DNA from: Epiperipatus broadwayi
Taxonomy: Eukaryota; Onychophora; Udeonychophora; Euonychophora; Peripatidae
NCBI GenBank assembly: GCA_028023455.1
Contig: JAQFVV010006341.1
Coordinates: 1,554,001 to 1,618,000 of the forward strand
Length of the DNA: 64,000 nt
Reading direction: 5' to 3'
Part shown: positions 1 to 13,020 of the stretch, piece after piece
Numbering within the stretch: the first letter of the stretch is position 1
How the letters are laid out: each line of letters begins with the position of its first letter
The notes under the pieces: generated by a model
What the model was told of the DNA's origin: nothing
Databases searched by the model: none
What the model saw: only the letters and a program-made list of their open reading frames with translations
Position numbers and translations under genes: made by a program

Positions 1-3000
1 AGCTTCAGGCACATTGGCTAGTAATGTTGGCACTGCTCTTTCTTGGTGCATAGCTTGGCTTTCATTGGGATCTTATAATAGTAGGCTGATGGCTGTGCTG
101 TAACTTAGTCCATTGCAGCTATGATGATTAACTACCAACATACTAAGACGAGATCCTAGTTTATCATTTCCCATGAGAAATTGGAGAGTCTACATCTTTT
201 TACCCTGCCATGTCAAAGATAAAACGAGCATGGATTCAGCTTCAACTCTGACATAAATATAATATATATCTTGTTTATAAAAATTGCATTATTTATACAT
301 TTTTACTGCTGCACATCTGGTTGTTCACCAGTTTGTATGCAGCTAAAAAACCCTTTGAAATCTAACCTATTTAATACTTAAATTCTAACCTTAACCTTGT
401 GTCATTGTTTACATCTCTGTATTGTTCCATAGTTTATGACTTAGTTAATTTTAAGAGAATATTAATTCTATGAAATGTTATTGTCAATTTAAAGCTATAA
501 AACTAGACTCATGCTATGTCAGGACTGCTGCGGGAGTCTAATTAAAACTGTTTACTACAAACCAGATTTTATAATCAGTGTTTAATTATTTTCCTATATA
601 TATAGGATGGCAGCACCTGGAGTATACTCTCTCTATATATATTGTACCTAACTGAAGTTTCACTTAGTTCCAAAAGGAGCCAAAGGTTATCTTAGCTTAA
701 CCTTTTGGTTTGAAATTGTCTGATTTTTAAAAAATAATAATGATAAAAATGAAAATTAAATTAGTTAATGACTAAACTAGGATAATCTTGTATTGATTAT
801 AATCATTATTGTATTATGGAATTATGTCTAAGTATTTGAAAAAGGTATATGAGTTAGGTTGGTAAGAAATGCTAAATAATAATTTGAATTCTAAAAAAAA
901 AGAAAGATATCAGAAATAGTTGTCAGTTTGTAAGTAATATTAAATGTATTCTAAACTAACTATCGTATAATCTATTCTAATGTTTAAAGAATAATAATAA
1001 GATATTATTATTAAGTTGGAATAAGTAAGTAATAAATTTAAAAAAATGATATGTAAGTTTTTATTGAAAAAAATAAGAATATTTGTTATTAGTTTTGTAG
1101 TTTAACATTCAGTTATAAAAATTATTTAGATTAAATATTCATTAACATTCTATTGTTGTAATTTTAAAAATAACTTTTAAACAATTAGCTTGCATTCGTA
1201 TGTGAGAATATGTCTATGCCTGCAAGGATAATATAAATATAAAAATAAAGAAATAATTTAATTTCAATATTGTTTAAAATAAATAAAACAAATGTGTGGA
1301 TAAAATTATTTCAATGAAATATTTATGGGTTTAATAAAGAGTATAACTTTAAATTTTATATTTATTACTATGGGTTTGTATAAAATATCATTAAAAAAAA
1401 CATTTGTTGCATAATATTTGTTAATAATAAAATTTTGACTTTCCAGCTGAAGGTCACGTGGTATAAGAAAATTATATTGATTACGTCATTAGATCGATTC
1501 TACAGCTAGTTTGTTGGAATATTTAAATTTAATAAAAAATAGTTTTTATTGGTTTTTAAATAAACTGTAGGGGGGTGAAAAATTGTGAGATAAACGGAGA
1601 TCTAAGGGGTCATTCAGTTGCTGATCTGTTTTAAATATATGTGTAGCTGAATCTTAATAGTAATTTAATAAAAAGTAATTTTTAAAACTTTATATTTTCT
1701 AAAAAAAAATAAAAGTATGTTTTTAAAACCATTATTTTAAATCGTCCAGTAATGACAGTGGGCTGAGAAGAAAAGGTAATCCGTTTTTCTGACAGTTTTT
1801 CATTCCAGTTGAGGCATTAAAATTTATAGTAAAATGTTGCAGCAGAAAATACAGCGTCTCATATTTCATTTGCTTTTGTTCTATTCATTTTTCTTTATTT
1901 AGAAGTAAAACTTAAATTATTAAGTATTGTTATGGCTAAAGACTTTATTGCATTAAACTATAGTATACCTCCTATTAAATTAAAAATACATGTGAAGAAG
2001 AAATTAAAAAAAAAAAGACATTCAAACATTTTAAAATATTAAAATGGAAATGCGTTAGCATCTTTATAAATTAGAAGTGACATTAAATTTAATACTTTAT
2101 TACTTAATAGATGATATATACATTTAAATATGCTCTTAACAGAATAATGTTTCTGTGGACAATATGTATTTTAAAATACTAATTCTCGTTTATGCCAATA
2201 GTATGAAAAGAATTTGTTTGGAAGTAAAACTTTAAAAGAATTTAAAAAATATTATTAATGAACTTATCTCTATCAAATGCATAATGTTTGGTTATAATTG
2301 CTAGTACTTATAAGTAACTTTATGACCGTTGATCGTAGCACATAAACCAAGGAGCGTCCTTAATTATAAACAAAGTCTACTCTTATGTTTAAAAATAAAT
2401 AAAAGGAAATTTGTTTAAAAAAAAAAGAAATACATTTTTAAATATTAAGAAACGTTTTAAAAAAAAAAGCTCTATTTTAAAAAAATGCATTTATCTAAAG
2501 AAGAACAGTGAAAGTTAACTAAATAGATATATTATAATTATTCCGCGTTTGAACCTAGGATTATAAATATAAAAAAAACATGTACTCAGCTGAAGAATTT
2601 ATTGTTTTCAATGCCGGCTTATTTTACTTATACTTATGCTTATTATACTTATGCTACTCAGTTGAATAATTTATTTTCCAGTGCCAACTTATGTTTATGC
2701 TTACGATGTTTTATTATTTTAATATTTAAAATTATCTTTAAAGATAAAAGAAAGTGGAAGTGTTTATATAAAGAACTACTGAACATTTTCGTTTGGAAAT
2801 GATTGCCATGTATATAAATGTATTAGTTGAAGCTTCGAATTTAAATAGATATCTTAACCTGGATAAATTGTCTACACATTATGAAATGGAAAAATCATCA
2901 CGGAGCTGAAATATGAACTTAAGTTAATGTATTTTTTTTTTATGGTGTGTGTTTATTGGTTAAAAAAGAATGAAACCATAAAAATATTTATGCTATTAAA

Positions 3001-5825
3001 TTTTTATGTAACACTTTTTGCATAAATATACAGGTAAACTAGGGTTATAATTTTAAAACGAAATAGGTTTATTTGAATGAGCAAATGTTTCTTGCCATTC
3101 TTAAGTAGATTTAGTTTATTTATCAAGCATTACACTAGCTAGTTTCTATTTAATAATTTTATTATAGAGATTTAAATATCACAGTCTTATTTTCATATAA
3201 ATGGGATGTTTTACTCAATTTTTATTTTAAATTTACTAAAGAAGTTTATCAGAGAATATCCATTCATTTGTTTTATGAATGTTATATTAAGAATAATTAC
3301 AAATATTTTATATTCATCGAGAAGTAAATATTCTTGCATTTAATTTACAATTTCAAAAGTCCACTAGTTACTATATTTTTAGCATTTAATATTTTGTTAT
3401 GTGTGCATTGTGCCTTGCCTAGAATTTTATATGCATTTAAGTTTAAAGTATTTTCTACAGTAGTCAGTTGACACATAGTTTGCTTTGTTGGTTCGAATAT
3501 TGGATATACGTTTTGTATTTTATAAATTTCTTGGAAATAACTTAGTTAGTTTAAGTGAAGTATATATCTTGCTATTAGTTAGAATTTGTTAGCCTCAAGA
3601 GTTAGGCTTAGTTTATAATTTTTGAATATGCCTTATGGAGTAGAGAAAATCCTCCATCCTTATTGTATTGTATTTCCATGATTTGATAGTGCATATTCCC
3701 AAAAGAGGGTTATTGTATTGTATTTTTCAGTGATGACGATCACATTTATAAGCATTGGAAATCCCATGAGAGGATTGTGCTTTTCTGGTGGGTGTTCCTG
3801 TTCCCAGATGTACTGAAGATGAATACCAGACATCTTTGTTTTGCCTCGAAGTTAGGTATTTTTGGAAGCCACCATATTCTTTTCCAGCTCTGAGGAGCCT
3901 AGTATTTTATATTTTTTGCCTATCATTCATGATGACTTAATGCTAATTCCACCACAGTAGGTGATGTTGCATTTGTTTTTAGATTTGTGATGACAAGATA
4001 TGCTTGTTTGAGGAAATGTATTTCTTCAGGTAGTTGTAGCTAATTTAAGGCTCATAGGTATATCAATGTTTGAATTGTGTTGCTATGATAGTTTTATCAT
4101 GCACAAGCTAACCAACAATAAGTTATATTTATTTTAAAGTATATTAAATATGCATATGGTATAAGTGGCAATTCACACATAATAATTTAATATTTTCATC
4201 CAGAGTTTCGCCGCTGGATTTGTAAGTCTGTTATATTATTAATTTTATAACATTGAGGGAATAATTTTATGTGGACTAAATGTATTTAAAAAAAAAAGTA
4301 TAACTAATCTCTGATGAATGAATGTCCCATACACATAACTTAGTTTTATTTTAAGATTAGCTTAGTCTAATTTAAAAATATATCATTAGTTTAATATTAG
4401 TTATGTCAGTATAAACAGTTGTAGTTCTCAAAAATATATGCTTTTCCAACTTAGCGTTTATTAAGTTTAGGATTATAAAATTAAGTTAGAGGTTCAAATA
4501 TAAACCTAGTTTTTGTGTGTTATTCTGATTACTAGATGACACCATAATGTTTTAAAATATTTTAATTTAAAAAAATTATAATGTGCTTATTAAATACAGA
4601 CATTATAATTAAAGTTAAAGATTGTAAAATCTCTAATTATTAAAAGAGATTAAAATTGAATAGCCTTAGCCTGTTATTAAGTATACTAATGTAAACTAAA
4701 GGAAATTATTAAAAGTCAAAATACTTATGTTAAATCCCAGTGTGATATTGGCAATGATTGTAGTCCATTAAATTTGTAAGAATTTCTTATTGTTCTTAAT
4801 AAACAATATTATTATTATTTCAAAAGTTTTGTTTTGTTTGTTTTACTTTTATATGAGAATATATTATTATCTTGGGTTCCAAGTTCACAAAATCGTAAAA
4901 TTTTAAATTTATTGAATCTTAAATTCAGAAATTTACAAGTATATTCTAAGTTAATAAATATAGTTGATATTGTCTTAAAAATTAAAAAGCTATGTTAAAG
5001 TAAATGATTCTCATATTGAATCACAAATACAGATAATTGCATTATAGCAGATACCTAATTAAATATTTAGTTAAAAGTTTATTTTTTTAAAATTATCGGT
5101 ATATCTTTCAGATTAAAGATTATGCAATATCAGATTAACAATATTAGTACTTCAGAAGAATATTTTAATTAATATTATTTTAAAAGCTGCACATTATCTT
5201 ATGTTTACTGCACAGCATCTATCATCATCTTAAATCTTATATATTTAAAGAATTCTAATTCATTTGCATTTGAGGTCTTTAGTGGTTGTCTGTGAGTATG
5301 GAAAGGCATTAAAAGTACCCTTGCTCTTTTCTTTGCTCAAGTAATATCTTAGATAATAGGCCATTATTAGTTAAATTTAAATTGATTCATTAAATTGTTT
5401 GAATTAATGTTTGTTTTGTTTATTATTTTAAGATTGAACATATTATAATTATTTTATGGTCAGCTAAGATGTCACTTATTTATTTATTAATCACAGTAAT
5501 TCTTTATTAGGCAACTTAACTTAAACTTTAATTTTATACAAGAGTGTTAGTTTTAAAATCCCTGAGGTTATTTACTCTTGTTGTTTTAGTAAATATAATT
5601 CTGTAAGATAATATTTTAAAGCAAAGCATCATAGGTCTTATTCAGAGAGTGTATGATCTATTGGTAAGACTAATATGGTAAGCATTAATTAGTGATTTTA
5701 GATAATCTTTTGTATGGTTTATTAAAATATCAATATGCTGTAGTAGTTATAGTTCATCAGTATTGGATTTGACGTTTATTTGATTATACATCTCTGGATC
5801 ATCATCTGTTTTCTTTAAATTTATT
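1..5825. other. AT-rich DNA without a recognised gene
   Basis: No open frame here resembles a known protein and no RNA gene was recognised. The first 240 bases and about 3640-4030 are less AT-rich than the rest and could be old transposon remnants or untranslated sequence. The phrase CCCATGAGA occurs near 168 and 3763 with related forms near 10445, hinting at a dispersed repeat. The short open frame at 2602-2802 looks like chance. Confidence 0.5.
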
Positions 5826-6480
5826 GTAACCCCACTGAGCCGAGTCGTTAAGAGTCTCTCATTTAGTTTATATTTCATTTTAATTTCATTTTATTTATAT
5901 TATATTTCATTTCATTTCAATTTTATTCCATTTCTTTTCATGTCATTTCTTTTATTTCTTTCTATCATCTCATTTTATTTATTTCTCCTTTATTCCATCT
6001 TCTTCTTATACCTCTCTTTCATATCTTTCCAATCATCTCATTTCTTCTCTCTCTCCATTATATATATCATTTCTATCACTTTTCCCCATTTCTTTTCCCT
6101 CTCAATTCTTCCCTTTTCATCATTTATCTTTATCATTATCTCTCCTTTATTCCATTTTCTTCTTACATCTCTCTGTTTCATATCTTTCCCATCATCTCAT
6201 TTCTTTTCTCTCTCTATTATATATACCATTTCTACTATTTTCCCATTTCTTTTCCCTCTCAATTCTTTTCTTTTCCATCATTTATTTATCTTTACCATTA
6301 TCATTATTTCTTTTTCTTCCCCCTCTCTCATTTTTTTTATTAGCATTATTTCTTTCTCTTTCTCATAGACCCCTCTTATTCTACTATCTCTTTTTTTCTT
6401 CTCTCATTTCATTTTCATCATTTATCTTTATCATTATCTCTTCTTTATTCTATTTTCTTCTTATCTCTTTCTGTCTCTTA
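5826..6480. repeat. T/C-rich (polypyrimidine) tract with ~160-bp internal repeats
   Basis: About 650 bases of the + strand are almost entirely T, C and some A. Within it a unit reading roughly CATATCTTTCC...CTCTCTATTATATA...CCCTCTCAATTC recurs at about 6020 and 6180, a period near 159 bp. The block TTTATTCCATTTTCTTCTTA recurs near 5990, 6150 and 6440. The 142-codon open frame at 5940-6368 (almost only F, S, I, L) comes from this composition and is not a gene. It probably grew by slippage and unequal exchange. Confidence 0.75.
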
Positions 6481-6739
6481 ATTTCAAAAGGTTACAATAT
6501 ATATATGCGATTCCGGTAAAATAAAATGTAATATACACATATGCTGATTCAATTACAGACATCACTTACCTATATAGGTAAGATCATACATATATAACTG
6601 CTCAATGTTTTTTGTGTAGGTACTCTGAGGTTTAAATCTGGCATAGGTATAGATGTCAGGGTAAAATAAATGAAACAGACAAGTGATCAAAAAACTGACT
6701 GTTTCAATATAAATAGGTCATTAAAAGAAGTATTGTACA

Positions 6740-8335
6740 TGATTTTGTGCTTGATCAGACCCAAGTGTATTTAAACATCAACCCAACTGAAAATCGGTAT
6801 CACACCTTTCAAAAAACTTTTGAACATAAAAACAAAAGTAAAACGAAGCAGAGTGTAAATGATAATAAATTTAATTGTTATTTCTTTGGTAAACCAGGCC
6901 ACAGAATTTATAACTGTTCATGTAATCAATAGAATTGTACAAATTGCGGACTGAAAGGCTATCTAGCAACAGCATGTCATAAACATAAAACAGAGAGAGA
7001 AAAAGAAAGGCAATTTTAAAATCAAAAATCTTGTTTGAATGAAGCAGAACTTTTTAGATTTCCAGTATTAATTGAAGGCAAACATTTTCATATGGAAAGT
7101 GACAGCGACTCAGGTATGACATTAATGTCTCTTAAAGACTGGAAAATTGCTATTAGATGTGAATCTCCAAAAATTGGGGGGGGGGAACTAATTTGAGAGC
7201 TAGGGACATAAACAGCAGTGCTATGGAAATAATAAGGAATTGCTAACAATGAAGAGCCATAAGATATCTTTGTAAATAGTTTCCAAAAAGGTAAATCCAT
7301 TAATAGGCCGGAATTGGTTAACCCTCTTGGGATAAGTGTCATTGTTATAAAAAAAAATAACATTGAAGAAGAAATCCAAAATAAATTTCTGTGTCTATTT
7401 AAATCAAAACTGGGGAAGATAAAAACAACTGTTTTAATTGGAGATTAGAGAAAACTTGGCCCAAATAATGGGTAAAGCATGTAAGATGCCATTTGTGTCA
7501 ATAACAAGAATAGAAGTGTTTAACAATTTAATTCAAAAGGGTATAATGAGTTTGACTGAAAATTTGGAGTGGATTATTTCTATTGTAATAGTTATCAAAC
7601 CAAGCACTAAAATACAAATTTGTGGAGATTAGTGATTGACAGCGAATAAAAACTTGTTTAAAAGCTTATACTCTGTACCTAATGCAAGAGATTTTTGCTT
7701 TTTATAGAAATCATCTTTCGCTAAACTGATCTTCACACCGCATTTCTCCAAATGTCTGTGAGTAAAGAGATCATATTGTTGATAATTACAACCCAATTGG
7801 GATTGTTTAATTATAACCATCTTTCTTTTGAATTAGCATGGCCCTGAACATTTATTAGGCGAAGATAGATACATTATTTAAATGATTAGAAAGGGTAATC
7901 CCTAATTTTGATCCATACTGATTACAGATAATTCGGAAAACATCCTTAGAACTAGAATAATTCAGGTATATAAGAAACTTGAAGGATCTGATACAACATT
8001 AAACCCAGATAAATGTATATGGAATATGAAAAAGTTACAATTTTTGGATCATATAATATCACATGATAGAAAAGCTCCCACACCTAATAAAGTTAGAGCA
8101 ATTAAAAATGCACCATCAAAAATATAAATGAACTTCATGCTTTTCTTGGATTAATCAATTACTTTGAAATTTTTATTAAGGGAAAAGCACTCGTGGCCCA
8201 AACATCATACAACTAGCTGAAAAAAAATCAGAAATGAGAATACTCTACCACCCAAGAGAATACTTTTGTTAAAACAAAATCTTTGTTAACATCACATAAA
8301 TTGGTAATGCTTTAAGATAGAAATCTTAATCTAGT
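6740..8335 (+). pseudogene. Decayed Gypsy-type LTR retrotransposon gag/pol
   Basis: Read in shifting frames, the strand gives the parts of a Gypsy polyprotein in order. First come two gag zinc-knuckle remnants near 6880-7000: CYFFGKPGHRIYNC, in which the second cysteine is F, and CTNCGLKGYLATAC. Next is a protease-like stretch near 7085-7175 (MESDSDSGMTLMSLKDWK). A reverse-transcriptase N-terminal part follows near 7440-7630 (IQKGIM..., then IKPSTKIQICGD). A later RT and connection part at about 7890-8320 includes NPDKCIWNMKK and INYFEIFIKGKALVAQ. Frameshifts and in-frame stops are frequent, so the copy is dead. No flanking LTRs were recognised. The family call rests on motif order; the exact clade is not resolved. 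Confidence 0.75.
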
Positions 8336-11300
8336 GGCAACTAGATTAAAGTGATCATTTAATAGTATTAAACCACTTTGGAAGTAGAAAAATATTCAGT
8401 ATTTTATTATTATTATTAAACAATAATTACAAGAAAAAAATCAATTTATAATTTTTCTAAATTTTGTAAACAATCTTCAAATATATTGTATTGCAATTTA
8501 AATTGATATGAAGTAGTCTAATTAGTTATCACTAGAGGGAGAAATATTAATTTATTCACACTTCGGTTATTGGTCCATTTAGTACCATAATGCAAGGTAT
8601 AAATAATTTAATAGAGTTTATAGGGGGGGGGGGCTATTAAAAAAGAAAATCAGAATAAAAAGGATTTCAATATCTACACCTATAAAATAAAGAAGCAAGA
8701 GCTGAAAAATCAGTAAAATCGAAATCTACTTGAACAAAATTGCAAGATATCCTCTATTTAAAAACATGGAATAAGAAACCTTAAACCTTATATTTGTTTC
8801 ATCACTATTTTCCATCAATTTATAGTTCCTGAGATTCATACTGGAGCCATAGGGATAATTATTTGCCTCAACAAATACTATTTCAAACTAAGGACAAATC
8901 TAGAAAGTATAAGCATTTAATTTTATTTTATTTATGTTAGCCAGTTTTCATATTTAAAAATGATGCATAAGTTATTTAAAGTAGCAAGGAAAGGGAAAAA
9001 CAGAAATTGTTTTTTTTTTTTTTTTTAGCTTCATAAAATATAATTAGAAATAATGTTGAAGAAAAGTGTGAAAAGATAAAGTAAACAAACTAAAAAAATT
9101 CATTTTAAGGAGTTTAAAGTTTAATAAATTTAAAAGAAAAAAATGCATGAACTTATTTCCTATTCTTGTTAAAGAAGAAAAATTGTCTGTGAATTTTGTT
9201 TAGCACTAATTTTGCTTGGTTATTGAAAATGGAAAAGTTACAGATTATATACCAAGGATATCGTATTTATAATTGCTAATGATTGAATAAATTTTTACTA
9301 GTATTAAAAGAAAAAATAATAATAATTCGCTGATAGAAATAAATATTTACTTCTTAATCTTTATTGTGTAACATGGGAATTAACAATAGTTTTAAATGTT
9401 GTAAAATGCCAAGATTGTCTTGAATTTATTCCAGATCTTACTGCAGATGGAAAAAAAAAATCAATAAATGATTTAAAAAGTTGATCTTGTTAATCATAAT
9501 AAACCTATAAATTCATTTAAGGAACCTTATCTACAGAAAATGTGGATAAACATAATTTTAATTGTGCTACACTTGGAAGTGTTTGAATTTTGTTTCACTA
9601 TGCTAGCATTGAATAAAATAATTATAAAAATATATATACGCATTACTTATGAATGTTTGCACATGATATCGGTTTTCTTATCATTCAGCTCATAATGATG
9701 CAACAAACTTTGAACTAGGGGGCATAAAATAAATGGGAATAAAATGTTTGTTTTTATTTATTGCTTATGTTTAGTATTGTAATATACTGCTTATAATGTA
9801 TTATTCGGGGATTTTTTTATTATTGTGGTATGAAAATATATTTAGTTAAGGACAAATAGGTGTATAAAGATATATAGATTTATTATATATATTTTTGTTA
9901 TTTTCCCAGTTGAGGAAAAATATAATATTAAATATCATTTATCTAGACAGAGAGAGAGACCCATCTCTCTCACTTTTAAAACAGATTTTGATATTTTATT
10001 GAAGGAGAAACAAACAGAAAAAATCTTTCAAAGATATAGTATAATGACACAATTGCTTTATTATATGAAATGTTTGATATAAGCACTTTACATTTATTAA
10101 ATTTTGCCTATGAGTTAACATGTCCACTTTAAATATAAAATGTAGGCTAATCTTCATTGTCTACATGTGTATTGCTTGTTATAACAAAAGTATTATTATG
10201 CTTTAAAAATAATTAATAGTTTTTGACTTACATGTTGGTTTGTTTAATGCACTATTAGTTTCTGCATTTAGAAATGGAATATTTATGTTTCCACTTTTAT
10301 TGTTAGAATTACTTTATCTTGCTATTGTATTGATAAGGATTCATGACAGCTTTCAGCTGATAAGTATGTGCCACATATAATAGCATCAAATACAGTATCA
10401 TTGATATTGTGCATGGGAGGTGGAGAATTTTCCCATTGCTGATTCCATGAGAGGATGATATTGTCAAGGCTGATCAATAGTTAGTGCTTAGTTAGCATAG
10501 TTAATCCCAAGAGAAATGGTCTGAATTCTATTTCCCTGTGATGAGACAATGTCCACACATTGGTACATACAGAAAGGTATTAGAATTGGCCATATTAGTG
10601 TACAACTATCATGTTGTTTTGTAGAACTTTCCTTCATTGTTTGATTCCTCTTGAGGTTATGTAGTTAGTTTCACACTGTGTATGGTGACGTTTAGTCTTT
10701 TAAAATTAAATAGCAAGGATAAGATAAAGTTAGATTCAGGGACATTAGGTTATGTATAGTGTTTGCCTAATTGGAATAGTGTCTTTATGATGTTGTAGGA
10801 TCTTCATCAGTTTATAAACAAACAAACCAAAACTTACTAGTGATTGTAAAACTTCTATATGAAAGAGCAAGAGATACACATGGACAATGTTGATTTATTT
10901 TCATCACACAGTGATCTTAAAAGGTATAGCTTGTTTTGACTTTATGGTGAATATTCTGGTTTTGTCAAACTTAGAATCCCTGTTTTATTTAGTTTATCCT
11001 ATTATCAATTAATACAATATTAGTTTATAGTTTAAGATCTCAGTCTCCGTCATCAACATTATTTTTCAATTTCATTCTTAATCGTTCTTTTATTTATTCA
11101 TTCTCATTTGACCTTAATTCATTATTATAATTAATTAATTATTCATTAACGTCTATCCTATTATAATCTTAATCATTCATTAACTCTTATTTTATCAACA
11201 TCATCTTAATCATTCATTATTCTCATACATTTTCTTTCTTTTCTCTTCATTTTTAGATTCATCTCATTTTATTATTTAATTATTACTTATTTTCATCACC

Positions 11301-11590
11301 CATTTAATCATCCATATCCTAATTTATTTATTACTTAATTTATAATTTTAATTTCATATTCATTGCATAGATCTAATTATTATTTATTTATTGGTTTGAC
11401 GAATATTAAATTTATTTCAAAACATTTTGTTTGTGGATTTTAAAGCTAGTTTGACTAGAAGTTATTATCTTCATAATCACCTTGTAATCTTCTTTAGATT
11501 TATAGTTTCATGCTAGCTTAGTTCATTAAAGAAATCATCTCTTTAGTTTAACATTTCTTTTTATGCTTATATTCTTGATTATTCGGGTAA
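8336..11590. other. AT-rich DNA without a recognised gene
   Basis: Nothing coding is recognised. It contains an 11-base G run (8623-8633), a long T run near 9009-9026, a short AG/TC stretch near 9945-9972, and a less AT-rich block at about 10320-10700 that may be an old repeat. Between about 11040 and 11380 the + strand is TCATT-rich low-complexity sequence. Confidence 0.5.
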
Positions 11591-11593
11591 GAG

Positions 11594-11815
11594 AAGACAA
11601 AGGCGGATTTAGTGACTAAAATGTGGAGCTTGATTAGTTACAATTGCTAGTCATCCTAAGGGAAGGTTACAAAGGCGGATTTGGCACCATGAAACATGTG
11701 GCCAGATTCGCATATGATTCCAGCATAGAAGAGAAGGTTACAAAGGTGGATTTGGCACCCTAAAACATGCGGCCAGATTCATATAAAATTACAGCATAGG
11801 TGAGAAGGTTACAAT
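11594..11815. repeat. 71-bp tandem repeat, about three copies
   Basis: The unit begins AAGGTTACAAAGGYGGATTTG and starts at 11663, 11734 and 11805, an exact 71-base period. A more diverged first copy starts near 11594 (AAGACAAAGGCGGATTTAG). The third start is only the first bases of a unit before AT microsatellite sequence. Two full units are well conserved (GGCACC...AACATG...GGCCAGATTC). A similar phrase, TTCAAAGGTGGATTTAATGC, occurs near 46891, so the unit may be part of a dispersed family. Confidence 0.8.
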
Positions 11816-11819
11816 ATAT

Positions 11820-13020
11820 ATATACAAAATTTTAATTTTTATTATTAATGGATATGTATGAATTTATGAATAATAATAGTATATACAGTATATGAGTTTA
11901 TATGTACATGGCATCTATATAAAAATCTTCAAAACTTTTAAATAATTAATTAATTAAAAAATACATGTGTAGAAATAATTATTAAACATTCACAGTAAAT
12001 CTCTAATATAAGAAAAATCTATTATTTGTTGACATAATAAATAATAAACAGGAAATATTAAATAATAAAGATGAAAAAATATTAATTCTAGTGAGATAAA
12101 AAGTTAATTTTGTTTACTTAAACATCTCTCTGCCTGCCTTCATAATCAAATAAATAAATACGTTTACTTATATATAGTGCATTAGGAAACTGAGTAATTA
12201 AAAAATGTAATAATGTCTATGATTATATTTATTCTATATAGTTGTAAGTTAGTAAAAAAATACTTAATTGAAAGAAATGTTGTCTTGCAATATGATCATC
12301 TTGAATTATCAATTGTGTGATTTAGTTAATTGATGGGTTTGGATACTTAACTGACTTATTTTTATGAAAAATATCAAATATATTGTTAATTATTGCAGCA
12401 TATAGACTGTTTCTAATTTATAAGTATTGTTTGCATTCTATCAAATGTATTAAGTTTACACTTTTACAGTATCCTATTTGAAATCTTTATGGCATTATGT
12501 TGAACCATTTTTGTCATAATATGTTTGCATGGAAGGCATTTTTTATTTCTACATGGAAAACATCTTTTTTTCTGATACAGAAGTACTAATAAATTTTGTT
12601 TTGACAAATACTTTTAAGTGTTCTTTATCTTTGATATGCAGCTTTAGGTAGATTAGGAAAACTAGATTTTAAATGCCGAGTTTATTACGTTAAAGTTATT
12701 TTGCCATATGTGGTTAATTTCAGGTAAATCACTATTAAATGTGAGAACTAATGTAATACATTTTGCCTTATTCATTGGTATTATTACAGTTTGATACTTT
12801 TGTGTTTTCTTTTTGAAATGTTTTGATTATAACAATAACTTTGCATATGTAATAATAATATATACTAAATGATCAAAGTATATCGATACCATTTTACTAT
12901 TGAAACATTTTTACTTTGTCTAAGGGGTGACAGTTCATATTATTTCACTATTTTTTTAAGAGTCCTAATCTAATATAGCAGAAAGTTAGTTCAAGTAAAT
13001 TTTAAAATATTTACATAAAC
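11820..13020. other. AT-rich DNA without a recognised gene
   Basis: Nothing coding or repetitive was recognised beyond simple AT-rich sequence. Confidence 0.45.

Noticed and set aside
5940-6368. 142-codon open frame in the T/C-rich tract
   Set aside because: The protein is nearly all F, S, I and L from low-complexity DNA with internal repeats. There is no domain and no splice context.
7629-7820. Minus-strand open frame in the Gypsy relic
   Set aside because: It lies antisense to recognisable plus-strand pol remnants, so it is a shadow.
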